Assembly (NCBI GenBank): GCA_014529385.2
Contig: CM043966.1
Location: 85,526,087-85,590,086 of the forward strand
Length of the DNA stretch: 64,000 nt
DNA from: Adiantum capillus-veneris
Taxonomy: Eukaryota; Streptophyta; Polypodiopsida; Polypodiales; Pteridaceae
Direction of reading: 5' to 3'
In this document: positions 54,151 to 64,000 of the stretch, piece after piece
Layout of the letters: every line of letters starts with the position of its first letter
Position numbering within the stretch: the stretch's first letter is position 1
Notes under the pieces: generated by a model
What the model was told of the DNA's origin: nothing
Seen by the model: the letters and a program-made list of their open reading frames with translations, nothing else
The model's database searches: none
Translations under genes and position numbers: made by a program

Positions 54151-55747
54151 AAAGGAGACTGTGTTGTTGATGTTGATGCAGAATGGGCTTTTAGTGTAGA
54201 GTGCACTTACAATCCTGTTGTCCATGATGTATGCTTGTCATTTGTTGCAGATTCATGTGTGTATTTTGACAGTGGTGCTACAAAGCACATTACCTCACAT
54301 CACCTCTCTTGAGTCTGTCCCTCATGGGAATTCAGTCACTTGTGCCAACAATGCCTCTTATTCGGTTCAGGGAGTTGGAAAGATTGTGCTTACTGCTGCA
54401 AATGGCAGTTCTTTCACACTTGTTGATGCACTTTATGTACCTGGGATCAAGAGGAATCTTTTGTCTATATCTGCACTTGCTAGACTTAGACTTGTAGTCA
54501 AATTTGTGGATGATAGATGTATAGTTCATGATCTCAGTTTTGGTGATGAAATTGTTGCATATGGGCTTTTGTGCTGTGGGTTGTATAAGCTCACTTTGTA
54601 TGACAAGTGTGGACAAAATTTTGCAAATGATGTTGCAGATTCAAGGGCTATTTCAAATGCAAAACTTTGGCATGCACGCTTTGGTCATTTGAATTTTGCC
54701 AGTTTGTTGCGTTTGCAAAAATTTGATATGGTTGCTTCTTTGCCGCCTCTTGAAGCACCTGTCAAACATGTTTGTGAAGGCTGTATTTTGGGTAAGATGC
54801 AGCGTTCTAAGTTTCCAAAGGATGGTTCAGTTCGGGCCACATGCAGGTTGCAGCTTGTGCATAGTGATGTTTGTGGGCCCATGCAAACTCCGTCCTTGGG
54901 CAATTACCTTTACTTCGTGACTTTCATTGATGATTACTCCAGGCATGCATGGGTATTTCCGCTTAAAGCGAAGTCCGAAGTTTTTATGTGCTTCAAACAA
55001 TTTCTGGCTATGGCTGAAAATGTCTCGAAATGTACTATGGGCACTCTCCATTCCGATCGAGGGGGGGAGTATATGTCTCATGAATTCAATGCATTTCTGG
55101 CTAGTCGTGGGATAAAACACCAATCTAGAGTGCCTTATACACCTCAACAAAATGGTATTGCTGAGAGAAAAAACGGGTCAGTTACGGAAATGGCACGATG
55201 TATGGTCAAAATTCAAGCTTTGCCGCATTCTTTTTGGCTTGAGGCCATCATGTGTGCCACTTATGTACTAAACATGTGTCCTACAAAAGATTTGCAGTCT
55301 ATTACTCCATATGAAGCATGGCATGATAGAAAGCCTTCTATTGAGCACATGCGTGTTTTTGGCTGTTTGGCATATGCTTTGGTGCCACAAACACAACGCA
55401 GAAAATTGGATGATAAGGCTGTCAAATGTATTTTTGTTGGTTATAGTGCTGAAAGCAAAGGTTACAGGTTATATCATCCGCAAACAAAACGTATTCTGGT
55501 TTCACGAGATGTAGTGTTTGTGGAAGATTCTGTTCAGCCCTTGCTCTCATGTACTAGAGACAGTAATGTAAGCTCACATGACATATATGACACTTTGTTG
55601 CCTCTTTTCGGTGGTGGAAATACGAATGTAAGTTCCAATGAGGCAAATGTACAGCCTATGGGGGTTTCTGAAAATGTTACAGATCAGCCTATTACTGATG
55701 CAGATGTACATGATGTACTTGATGAGGAAAGGGCTGAAAATGAGTAG
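54151..55747 (+). pseudogene. pol: D protease and integrase
   Basis: Protease site VYFDSGATKHIT near 54258, frameshifted around 54300 into a 509-codon frame that carries KLWHARFGHLNFASL, the CEGCILGKMQ zinc residues, and the integrase core HSDVCGPM, FIDDYSRHAWVF, LHSDRGGEY and YTPQQNGIAERKN (catalytic D, D, E present). It then continues through FGCLAYALVP and KCIFVGYS, the usual copia C-terminal motifs, to a TAG at 55745. Confidence 0.9.
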
Positions 55748-56831
55748 GCTAGAGGTATGCCAAAATGGCTGGTGTACACTTTGCGTTACAGTAAATTGGA
55801 TGCACCTTTGTCTAGTCGTACTCGTTCAGGCTCTTGCCATGCACCTTATGCATTAGATTGTTATGCTTTGGCTGTGTCTAGCTTACATGATTTTGAGGAG
55901 CCTTTGTCTTTTGATGAAGCACAGAATTCAAAAAATTGGATGGCTGCCATGCAATCAGAATATGATGCACTTATAGAAAATGACACATGGACTTTATGTG
56001 ATTTGCCTCCTGGCAAAAGGGTCATTGGTACGAAGTGGGTTTACAAGTTGAAACGGAAGCCGGATGGTGAGATCGATTGCCATAAGGCTCGACTTGTTGC
56101 AAAGGGTTATGCACAGCAAAAAGGCATAGATTATGAAGAGACTTTTGCTCTCACTTGTCGAATGACTACTGTGCATTTTCTATGTGCATTGGCAGCTCAT
56201 TTTGGTTGGGATGTACATCAATCAGACATTGATACAGCTTTCTTGAATGGTGACATATTTGAGGTAGTTTATGTAACGCAGCCTCACGGTTTTGTCATAA
56301 AAGGACAAGAGGACAAAGTGTGCGGATGTAAGAAGGCTTTTTATGGGTTGAAGCAATCTCCTTGTGCTTGGTATAGCTGACACTCATTTGGTCAAACGAG
56401 GCTTTTGTAACAGTCCAACAGAAAGCACATTGTATGTAAAGCGTGAGGGTGATGTACTTCTCATTGTGGTTCTTTATGTCGATGATTTGCTGATCACTGG
56501 ACCAAATGAGAGACATATTGCTGAATTTAAGGCTGATTTGAATGCTACTTTCAAGATGAAAGATTTGGAGCTGTTGCATCATTACTTGGGTATACACTTT
56601 AAGCAGTGTGATGGTGGTATTGTCTTGTGTCAGAGAAATTACATAGAGACATTGCTATGTAAGTTTGGACTTGAGGATTGCAAACCTATTGCCACTCCCA
56701 TGGAAACACGTTTAAAGTTGAGTCTACATGATGCTGGCGATCCTGCTAATGTCACTCTTTATCAAACTGTTGCGGGCTGCCTCATTTATGTATGTGACAC
56801 GAGGCCGGATATTCAGTTTGCAGTCTCATAG
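55748..56831 (+). pseudogene. pol: D reverse transcriptase
   Basis: NWMAAMQSEYDALIENDTW, GTKWVYKLKRKPDGEIDCHK and DIDTAFLNGDIFEVVYV, ending at AFYGLKQSPCAWYS then TGA (56378). A short deletion/shift here leads to the next frame with LYVDDLLITG (RT active site near 56475) and ATPMETRLKLSLHDA, which ends at a TAG at 56829. Confidence 0.9.
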
Positions 56832-57433
56832 GTCAACGCATTTATGCATAGCCCAGGGTCTAAGCATTGGCAAGCTGTCAAGAGGATTTTCCGCTACCTT
56901 AGTGTCGCTTTACATCTTGGCTTGTTTTATCCCAAGGGGGGATCATTGCCGCCAGACTTACATGCTTTTTCGGACTCATATTGGGTCGGTTGTTTTGACA
57001 CATGAGTGTCCACAAGTGGTTTTGGTTTCATGCTTGGTAGTTCATGTATATCATGGTTGAGCAAGAGCAACCTACTGTGGCCACTTCGAGTTGTGAGGCT
57101 GAGTACAGGACAGTCTTCATCACAGATACGATTGAGTGTGTATGGCTCAGACGCCTTATGGCTGATTTGGGTGTTGGACAGGACACTGCCAACACTATCT
57201 ACACTGACAGTCAGAGCGCATTGGCAGTTGCGAGGAACCCAATTTTTCATGCTCGCACAAAGCACATTGAGGTGCATTACCACTATGTTAGGGGGAGGTT
57301 CTCAGCAGGAGAGATCAGCTTGGCTTATGTGCCAACACAGGACAACCTTGCAGATCTTTTCACAAAGGCATTGTCTCGTGAGAAGCTTGAAGCTTTCCAC
57401 AAAGCTTTGGGCTTACTCCCCTTTGTGGATTGA
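56832..57433 (+). pseudogene. pol: D RNase H
   Basis: After a broken stretch (HSPGSKHWQAVKRIF-like, other frames), a 129-codon frame reads TSSCEAEYRTVFITDTIECV, YTDSQSALAVARNPIFHART and PTQDNLADLFTKALSREKLE: the copia RNase H with its conserved E, D and H-I-E motifs. Confidence 0.88.
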
Positions 57434-57498
57434 TCATGTCCTCAGGGCATGGCACTTCCCTTTACTCATGTGCCAGCTCTCGTTCACCGCATCACTCC

Positions 57499-57508
57499 AG
57501 GGGGGATT
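57499..57508 (+). other. D polypurine tract
   Basis: aggggggatt directly before the 3' LTR at 57509. Confidence 0.85.
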
Positions 57509-57683
57509 TGTTACCATATACATGTGGTAGTGATGTGTGTGAACACACTAGGACCACTGGGGCATTTTTTCCCTCTTTAGGAGGTTTTTTCCCCTGACCA
57601 TTGGATATACGCCCATCACTCTAGGGCTATCTATCTTTCCATTGCACACTAAGTAACACACTCTCTATTGTGTGCCTTGAGCT
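57509..57683 (+). repeat. D 3' LTR, first part
   Basis: Matches 52585 onward with a 4-base insertion (taag near 57651) and several substitutions, then is cut at gagct (57679-57683) by E. Confidence 0.95.
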
Positions 57684-57901
57684 TGAAGTCGCGGAGCGGA
57701 GCGTGGGTCGACTCTCACACACACACACACACAGTGAGCTTACACAGTACAGTACGCAGAGAACTGTTAGAAGGGTTATCTCCCAATAATCTTAGTATTC
57801 ACAAAGTATAAGTTAGTATATACAAAGAGTTAGAGGGACGTGAGTTAGGCGGGCGGCCAGCCATATCCGCATAAGAGGCCACTTGGGCTTTAATCCCAAC
57901 A
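57684..57901 (-). repeat. E 3' LTR
   Basis: Minus strand TGTTGGGATTAAAGCC ... GCGACTTCA. CA microsatellite at 57712-57732. Confidence 0.97.
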
Positions 57902-57915
57902 ACCTCCCACTTAAA
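57902..57915 (-). other. E polypurine tract
   Basis: Minus strand TTTAAGTGGGAGGT directly before the 3' LTR. Confidence 0.85.
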
Positions 57916-57985
57916 GTCCAATGTGGCACTTTAAGTAACTGTAAATCTATGAACATAAATGTACAAAGATTTACATGGCTGCCAT

Positions 57986-60900
57986 CTATCCAATTCCCAA
58001 TAACTCACGACAATGCACAAAGCCCTCTCCTGGAAGTCCCTTTGTGAGTAGATCAGCAGGATTGTCCTTGGTGTGGATCTTCAGCAGTTGTATCTGCTTG
58101 TCTTCAAGTACTTCCCTAATGAAGTGATATTTGACATCAATATGCTTAGTCTTCGAATGGAACACTGGATTCTTTGCCAATTGTATAGCACTTTGACTAT
58201 CACAATATAACTCTGGCATATCTACTTTGATTCCCAAGTCTGCAACCAATCTACCAAGCCAAATAGCTTCTTTGCATGCCTCATTTGCTGCAACATACTC
58301 AGCTTCTGTAGTAGACTGCGTACCACAATCTTGTAATCGAGATCGCCATGATATGGCACCTCCAGCCAATGTAAAGACATAGCCTGATGTAGATCTCCTC
58401 TTATCCAAGTCTCCTGCATAATCTGAGTCAGTGTATCCTTTGACACTCAAATCCTGACTACCATAGCATATGCGCATACTCTTTGTATGTTTTAAGTATT
58501 TCATGATACCTTTCACTGCCTCCCAATGTTTCTTGCCGGGATTTGACATATATCTGCTAACCACTCCCACTGCAAATGCAATATCCGGACGTGTAGCAAT
58601 CATTGCATACATCAAACTACCCACTGCAGACGCATATGGAATCTTATCCATTTCAGCCTTTTCTTCCTCAGACACAGGACAATCTTGTTTGCTAAGTTTC
58701 ACATATGGTGGCAATGGAACACTCAATGCCTTTCCCTTCTCCATATTGAAACGTTGCAAAACCTTGTCAATATACTCTGTTTGAGATAACCAAATCAACT
58801 TCTTTGATCTGTCTCTCTCAATGCGCATACCAAGTATATGACTTGCCTCAGCCATGTCTTTCATGTCAAACGATTTTGCCATCTTTGACTTCAAAGCTGA
58901 AATTTCTTCCAAGTGTTTGCGAGCAATCAACATGTCATCCACATACAAAATAAGGATCAGCCAACTGCCATCCTTAGCCTTCTTTGTATATAGACAGTGA
59001 TCGAACTCACTACGTTTGTAGCCTTGAGAAAGCATAAACTGGTGGAACTTATGGTACCATGCCCTCGGTGATTGTTTTAAGCCATAAAGACTCTTTAACA
59101 ACTGGCATACCAAATGTTCCATGCCTTTCTCAACAAACCCTTCTGGCTACTGCATGTAAATTTCCACATCTAAATCACCATGCAAGAACGCTGTCTTGAC
59201 ATCCATTTGGTGCAACACCAAATCCAATATAGCAACCAATGCAAGAAAGCATCTCAATGTAGTCATCTTGACCACTGGAGAGAAGACTTCATCAAAGTCA
59301 ATGCCTTGTTCTTGCTTAAAGCCCTTGGCAACAAGCCTTGCTTTGTACTTTGGCTGACTATCATGAGCGGTGATCTTATACCTGTAAACCCATTTACAAG
59401 GTAGAGCCTTTTTGCCCTGTGGTAATTTAACCAACTTCCATGTCTGGTTTTTATGCAGAGCTGTCATCTCTGACTGCATGGCCAACTGCCATTTTTTCGA
59501 GTCAACCACTTGTAATGCTTCCTTGTAACAAGATGGTTCTCCGCAATCTGTGAGCATGACATAATTTAGAGATTGCACATAACGATCAAGTGGTTTGGAG
59601 ACACGCTCAGAACGTCTCACCACAACTGATTCTGCCTCTCTAGCCACTATAGGCTGTTCCTGAGCCTGACCATGCTGTCTTGATGTGCTAGCACTAGGTC
59701 CATCTTCCCTGAAGACAACTCTTCTGATCTCCTCTGTCTTCTCTGGCTTAGCGTGAAACTTGGCTTCATTGAAATGCACATCATTGCTACGAATAAGCTT
59801 TCTGGACTCAGGATCCCAAAGCCGGTAACCCATCTCGCCCGATTCTCCGTAGCCAAGAAATATACACTTCTTGCTCTTTGGTTCTAACTTATTTCTGAAC
59901 TCCTTAGGAATATGGCTATAAGCTTCACAACCAAAGACTCTGAGATGCTTATACGAAGGTGCCTTGCCTGTCCATAGCATCTTGGCCACTGCACTCTTAT
60001 CCAGAACCCTACTAGGAGACCTGTTGATCAAATGGACTGCTGTAGCCACTGCTTCCGCCCAAAATCCATCAGGCAACTCAGCATTTGACAACATGCTTCT
60101 GACCTTCTCTTGTATGGTCCTATTCATACGTTCTGCAACCCCATTCTGTGAAGGATTATATGGTGCACTAAGTTCCCGCTTAATCCCTTTTGCTTCACAA
60201 AAGTCTTGAAAAGCTTTGGAAACGTACTCTCCACCATTGTCAGTTCTCAAGCACTTCAGCTTCTGACCACTCTGATTCTCCACCAGCTGCAAGAATGTCT
60301 TAAAGACCTTGAGCACCTCATCCTTGTGCTTCAAGAAGTAAACCCATACTTTGCGAGAATAGTCATCTATGAATGTACAAAAGTACGCTGCTCCCCCTAG
60401 TGACAAACTAGGCATTGGTCCGCATAGATCACTGTGTACAAGAGCTAACCGTTCGTCCCTACAATTCCTCTTTGATCTGTGCGGTTCCTGTGTTTGCTTA
60501 CCATAAACACAATGCTCACAAAACTCGAAATCTTGAAATGAAAAGCCAGGCAAATAACCATAATGAGAAAGTATTTCCATTCCTCTTTTTGACATATGTC
60601 CCAACCTACGATGCCACAGTGACACACTTGGCTGCTCAATCACATTAATTACATGGTTTTTAACCTCTGAAACATGTAAAGTGTACAGAGTTCCTGACTT
60701 GCTGCCATGTGCTACAGTCATCGAAACTTTGGAGATCTTCCAAGCGCTGTTCCCAAAAACTGTCACATAACCCGCATCATCCAACTTCCCTGTACTAATC
60801 AAGCTCTTTCGGATCGCTGGAACATGTCTGACATTCTTGAGCCATAAAGAAGAGCCATTCTGAAACTTCAACTGCACATCTCCCACTCCAAGTATGTCAC

Positions 60901-61951
60901 AAACCTGCTCATTGCCAAGTCTGACATAATCTTTAGTAGCCACATATGATGTAAACCACTCTTTGTGCAGAGAAACATGTAAAGATGCCCCTGAGTCGAT
61001 AATCCAATCACTCATAGCATGTCCATCCTCTGCAGTCAAGAAAACAGAATCAAGATTGCTTGTAAGGAAGATGTCACCAGCTGCTATACCAGAATCACTG
61101 TCTGAACCAGATCCTGTGACATTCACCTCTTCAATCTTCACTGAACTCTTCTTTTCATCTTGCTCAGAACTCTTTGTTTTTCCTTTTTCTTGTTTCCACT
61201 TCGTACAGTCTCGCTTCATGTGACCCTTCTTGCCACAATGGTAGCATTCTATGTCATCCTTTGACTTCGAATCACGAGACTTACTTCGGTTTTGTGCCTT
61301 CTTACCCTTCTTCTCTTTAAACTGTTGTCTCCCTCGAACGACCAAAGCACTATTGTCTTTGCCTTTGTCAATGTTCTTCCTGTTCACTTCCTCTGTGAGC
61401 AAGCTGCCTTCTACATTGGCACTTGTAAGACCTTCTGGCGCGACAGAATTACTTAACGCTGTATGAAAAGTATCCCAATTGTCTGGCAAAGTGATTAAGA
61501 GAAACATAGCCTTCACTGAATCTGGAAAGACTATCTCCTGTGCTGTTAACTGGCTGAAAATTGTGTGAAATTCATTCAGATGATTTGACATGGCTGTCCC
61601 TTCCTTCATCTTCAAATCCACCAATTTCTTGAGCCAGTAAATCTGAGAAGCAGCACTTTGTTTCTCGTACATACCACATAGCTTTTGCCATACGCCATAC
61701 GCTGTAGTCTCTTCTGCTACGTTGAAGTAAACATTTTCTGCCAGTGTCAGCATGATTGTGGAACAAGCTAACTCGTCAAGCTCTTCCCACTCATCTTCAG
61801 CCATACCTTCTGGTCTCTCCCCTTTGAGCTTCAGTGGCTTCACTTGTTTTTTCTGCACCAAAACCTGCCAAATTTGCTTCTTCCAGAATGGAAAGTTTGT
61901 GCCATCCAGCTTCTTTATGTTGTAAAGAGTCTCACTTTGAGAAGATGCCAT
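57986..61951 (-). CDS. pol: E gag-pol polyprotein with one in-frame amber codon
   Basis: ATG at 61951-61949 (MASSQSETLYNIKKLDGTNF); an in-frame TTG lies three codons upstream. Approximate residues: gag 1-235; zinc knuckle CYHCGKKGHMKRDC about 237-250; protease WIIDSGASLHVS about 317; HHCC region 445-480 (WHRRLGHMSKRG, CEHCVYGKQ); integrase core 500-660 with HSDLCGPM, RTDNGGEY and PSQNGVAERMN (D, D, E intact); RT from about 815 (KWVYRYKITAHD, DVKTAFLHGDLDVEIYM). TAG at 59147-59149 falls exactly where related polyproteins read Gln (YM-Q-PEGF). The same frame continues with KSLYGLKQSPRAW, LYVDDMLIA, and RNase H TEAEYVAANEACKEAIWL and YCDSQSAIQLAKNPVFHSK to TAG at 57986. A single CAG-to-TAG change would explain it. 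Confidence 0.93.
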
Positions 61952-63001
61952 ATGTGCCAAACTGTTTACACCTGAGAAAAATCCGGCAGAGTTTCCCCTG
62001 TAAACTGGCCTCTATACACAGTAAACAAGCTGTAATCAACAAGCTGAACACCTCTCCTCAGGAACTGTCAGTATTTTGAAATTTTTTGACAGAGTCTCCC
62101 TTGTAAACTGAGCTCTGGGAACCAAAAGATAGCTCAAAAAACAATCATAAATAGCTGACCAGTGACAAATCTAACAAATCTCTGTAATATGCTGTCCTGT
62201 AAGCATACACTGTCTCCTCTCTGGGCGATGACAGAACCTGTATCTGTCTCAAGACTGAACCCTGAACAATGCCTCAACGGCCTGACGCATAAGATGCAAT
62301 CCAGTGTCTACACAAAGTCATACATCCTAAGGGATAAAAGTCACCGAAGAGGATGCGTGTAGAGGGGAACTCCAGCAACCTAATCCACCTCACACTGGGT
62401 AACCCAGCCCCCAGTGCTTGGCTTAAAAAAACCTCACACACGACCCTCTCAGATGGCTCAGCAAACTGCCCAGAACTAGCATACATCCTATAATAGACCA
62501 ATCACTGTCCTATGACCGCTGCGGCGGTCTGTCTGCTAGCGTGACTCACAACTAGCAGACCCACAATCACAGTACATCAATCTGCAATACATGCCAGTGG
62601 TGTCAAGCCGTCGTATGGCCACACCTCCCCTGGAACCTGGCAAGCACAAGAAGTAACAATGCAGACTGCAATATATATATCTGATGATATATATGTGTAC
62701 CTGGTCTATAGATGATGCTCTGAAGACTAATAAGTGATGTATGTCGATGCCGATATTGATGTCGACCACCTCCTGCTTGCCAATCTACACAAGATGGATT
62801 TCTTTGCGGCTGAAATCTATCTTCTACTGTAGTGCTCAGAACGAAATTCTGAGGGCATAAACGGCTTCGAAAGGGGGGTCAAACCGCAAGTCGCCTGCTG
62901 GAAACGCTCCCGGAACGTCGAGTGTGAATTTTCGAAGTCCGGATCCAGAATCTGCCGGAAAAGTGCGCGCGCGCGATTGCGCAAAACCGCACTGAACCAA
63001 G
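61952..63001 (-). other. E leader
   Basis: About 1.05 kb between primer site and gag, long for a copia element. No ORF with motifs. GCGCGCGCG at 62965-62974 and a tandem atatat/tgatgatatatat stretch near 62675-62695. Confidence 0.6.
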
Positions 63002-63013
63002 GCTCTGATACCA
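63002..63013 (-). other. E primer-binding site, tRNA-Met
   Basis: Minus strand TGGTATCAGAGC, two bases from the 5' LTR. Confidence 0.95.
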
Positions 63014-63015
63014 AT

Positions 63016-63233
63016 TGAAGTCGCGGAGCGGAGCGTGGGTCGACTCTCTCTCACACACACACATAGTGAGCTTACACAGTACAGTACGCAGAGAACTGTT
63101 AGAAGGGTTATCTCCCAATAATCTTAGTATTCACAAAGTATAAGTTAGTATATACAAAGAGTTAGAGGGAAGTGAGTTAGGCGGGCGGCCAGCCATATCC
63201 GCATAAGAGGCCACTTGGGCTTTAATCCCAACA
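63016..63233 (-). repeat. E 5' LTR
   Basis: Partner of 57684-57901; ends beside gagct. Confidence 0.97.
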
Positions 63234-63238
63234 GAGCT

Positions 63239-63290
63239 TCCTTCGTCTTCTCCAAGCTGTGTGCTTTTCTCTGCAACCCTAATTCCAATA
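63239..63290 (+). repeat. D 3' LTR, second part
   Basis: tccttcgtcttctccaagct ... aattccaata continues the 5' LTR match (52757-52807) and ends next to gtagg. The last bases are TA instead of CA. Confidence 0.95.
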
Positions 63291-63295
63291 GTAGG

Positions 63296-63334
63296 ATCTC
63301 TGTACACATGAAATTTCCCTAGAGAACGCTCTAT

Positions 63335-63397
<63 letters not shown>

Positions 63398-63508
63398 GGT
63401 CTCCATCTCGCCGAAATGAGGGGTTTTGTAAATACCATCTTGAATCAAGTTTGCCCGCACATTCCGAAGGGTCTTCATCTCCTCCGTCTACGTCTTCATC
63501 TCTTTCTG

Positions 63509-63511
<3 letters not shown>
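63296..63511. other. Flank of D, possibly the rest of C's LTR
   Basis: Would follow directly on 52584 before D inserted. It contains a 56-base CT run (63337-63392). No gene. Confidence 0.35.
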
Positions 63512-63602
<91 letters not shown>

Positions 63603-63752
63603 GTGCGCTGTGTTGTTGTCATTCGAATCGCTGCCGTCTGCATCCTAGCCGCTCAAAGCTAGGTGGTGCCCCCTGTTCACTCCCCATGATGAGTTCTGCG
63701 TGCACGGGCATGGCGGAGGCCGCTAGGGTCCGTTTTGCGCTTGCGCTTGTCA
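63512..63752. repeat. CT-linked dispersed repeat, copy 2
   Basis: An 89-base CT run (63512-63600) and a homologous core 63612-63752, same order and orientation as 22565-22793. The rest to 64000 shows nothing recognisable. Confidence 0.8.
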
Positions 63753-64000
63753 CCGACTTGAAAATAGTTAGAGTGCACAAGCACTTACATCCAGCTTTAT
63801 GCTTAGTACAATATGGTGTAGTACTAATACTGATTCTAGCTACCTGATTTAATATATGGTTTGCATAAAGTAATTGACTTTATAAGGTAGATCACATTTG
63901 TGTTGGTTATGGTCTAGAAATGTGAAATGTTGCCGATTCCTACTGTCCTTTCGAAGTCTTTTTACTGGGAGCCTTTCTTATGGATAGAGACCATATTTGG

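Larger units (their letters stand above)
57684..63233 (-). mobile_element. E: near-intact Ty1/copia element inside D's LTR
   Basis: LTRs 57684-57901 and 63016-63233 (218 bp each), flanked by a perfect gagct duplication (57679-57683 and 63234-63238). LTR differences are limited to the microsatellite and one or two bases. PBS, PPT and one long polyprotein frame are present. Only an amber codon at 59147-59149 interrupts the roughly 1,320-codon frame. The domains (gag with CCHC, protease, integrase, RT, RNase H) and the LTR start TGTTGGGA resemble the Tork/TNT1 group. Confidence 0.97.
52585..63290 (+). mobile_element. D: Ty1/copia element, interrupted by E
   Basis: LTRs of about 223-230 bp (52585-52807; 57509-57683 plus 63239-63290), flanked by a perfect gtagg duplication (52580-52584 and 63291-63295). 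A tRNA-Met primer site and a polypurine tract are present. Without E the element is about 5.15 kb. Gag and pol are in copia order (protease, integrase, RT, RNase H) but broken by several shifts and stops. The LTRs differ at many positions, so it is older than E. Confidence 0.95.

Noticed and set aside
1-64000. CRISPR arrays or bacterial operons
   Set aside because: No spaced direct repeats of that kind; all repeats are LTRs, microsatellites or simple tandem duplications.

Overview
The window is plant nuclear DNA, and nearly everything recognisable in it is LTR retrotransposon. The evidence is Ty3/gypsy and Ty1/copia gag-pol genes, TG...CA long terminal repeats, initiator-Met and Asp tRNA primer-binding sites, long CT/AG and CA/GT microsatellites, and no intact host gene. 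It looks like an intergenic stretch of a large, repeat-rich vascular plant genome; I cannot place the species.

Layout. 1-2.4 kb: a truncated minus-strand element (start of gag, leader, tRNA-Met primer site, LTR with TATA and repeated CCAAT boxes) and a second orphan primer site plus LTR start. 2.4-8.4 kb: AT-rich non-coding DNA with a 194-bp tandem duplication and compound microsatellites. 8.4-17.3 kb: a complete minus-strand LTR element, here called R1 (TSD aatat), carrying only gag and a protease-like ORF and no reverse transcriptase or integrase. 17.3-23.6 kb: non-coding, with a CT-linked dispersed repeat and small ORF remnants. 23.6-45.5 kb: a three-level nest. A solo LTR (S, TSD ggtga) was hit by a Ty3/gypsy element (A, flanked by atgtgt), and A was hit inside its integrase by a related element (B, flanked by gcac). 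A and B have 2.6-2.7 kb LTRs and two RNase H domains, the hallmark of the Tat lineage. 45.5-52.6 kb: a plus-strand, badly decayed relative (C). Its 3' LTR appears to be interrupted by copia element D (TSD gtagg), and D's own 3' LTR is interrupted by a young minus-strand copia element E (TSD gagct, nearly identical LTRs, one amber codon in an otherwise open polyprotein). 63.3-64 kb: probable remainder of C's LTR or flank, and a second copy of the CT-linked repeat.

How the parts work together. E, and formerly B, A, C and D, would supply capsid, protease, reverse transcriptase/RNase H and integrase. R1 has cis signals (LTRs, PBS, PPT) and a capsid/protease but must borrow polymerase and integrase from another element.

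The most novel features are: (1) four reading frames between the primer site and gag of B, forming two tandemly duplicated protein pairs, one with a faint F-box-like start; (2) the GAG-protease-only element R1, with four zinc knuckles (three with a shortened spacing) and a repeated W-V/I-P-K motif; (3) datable nested insertions whose target duplications can all be read from the sequence.
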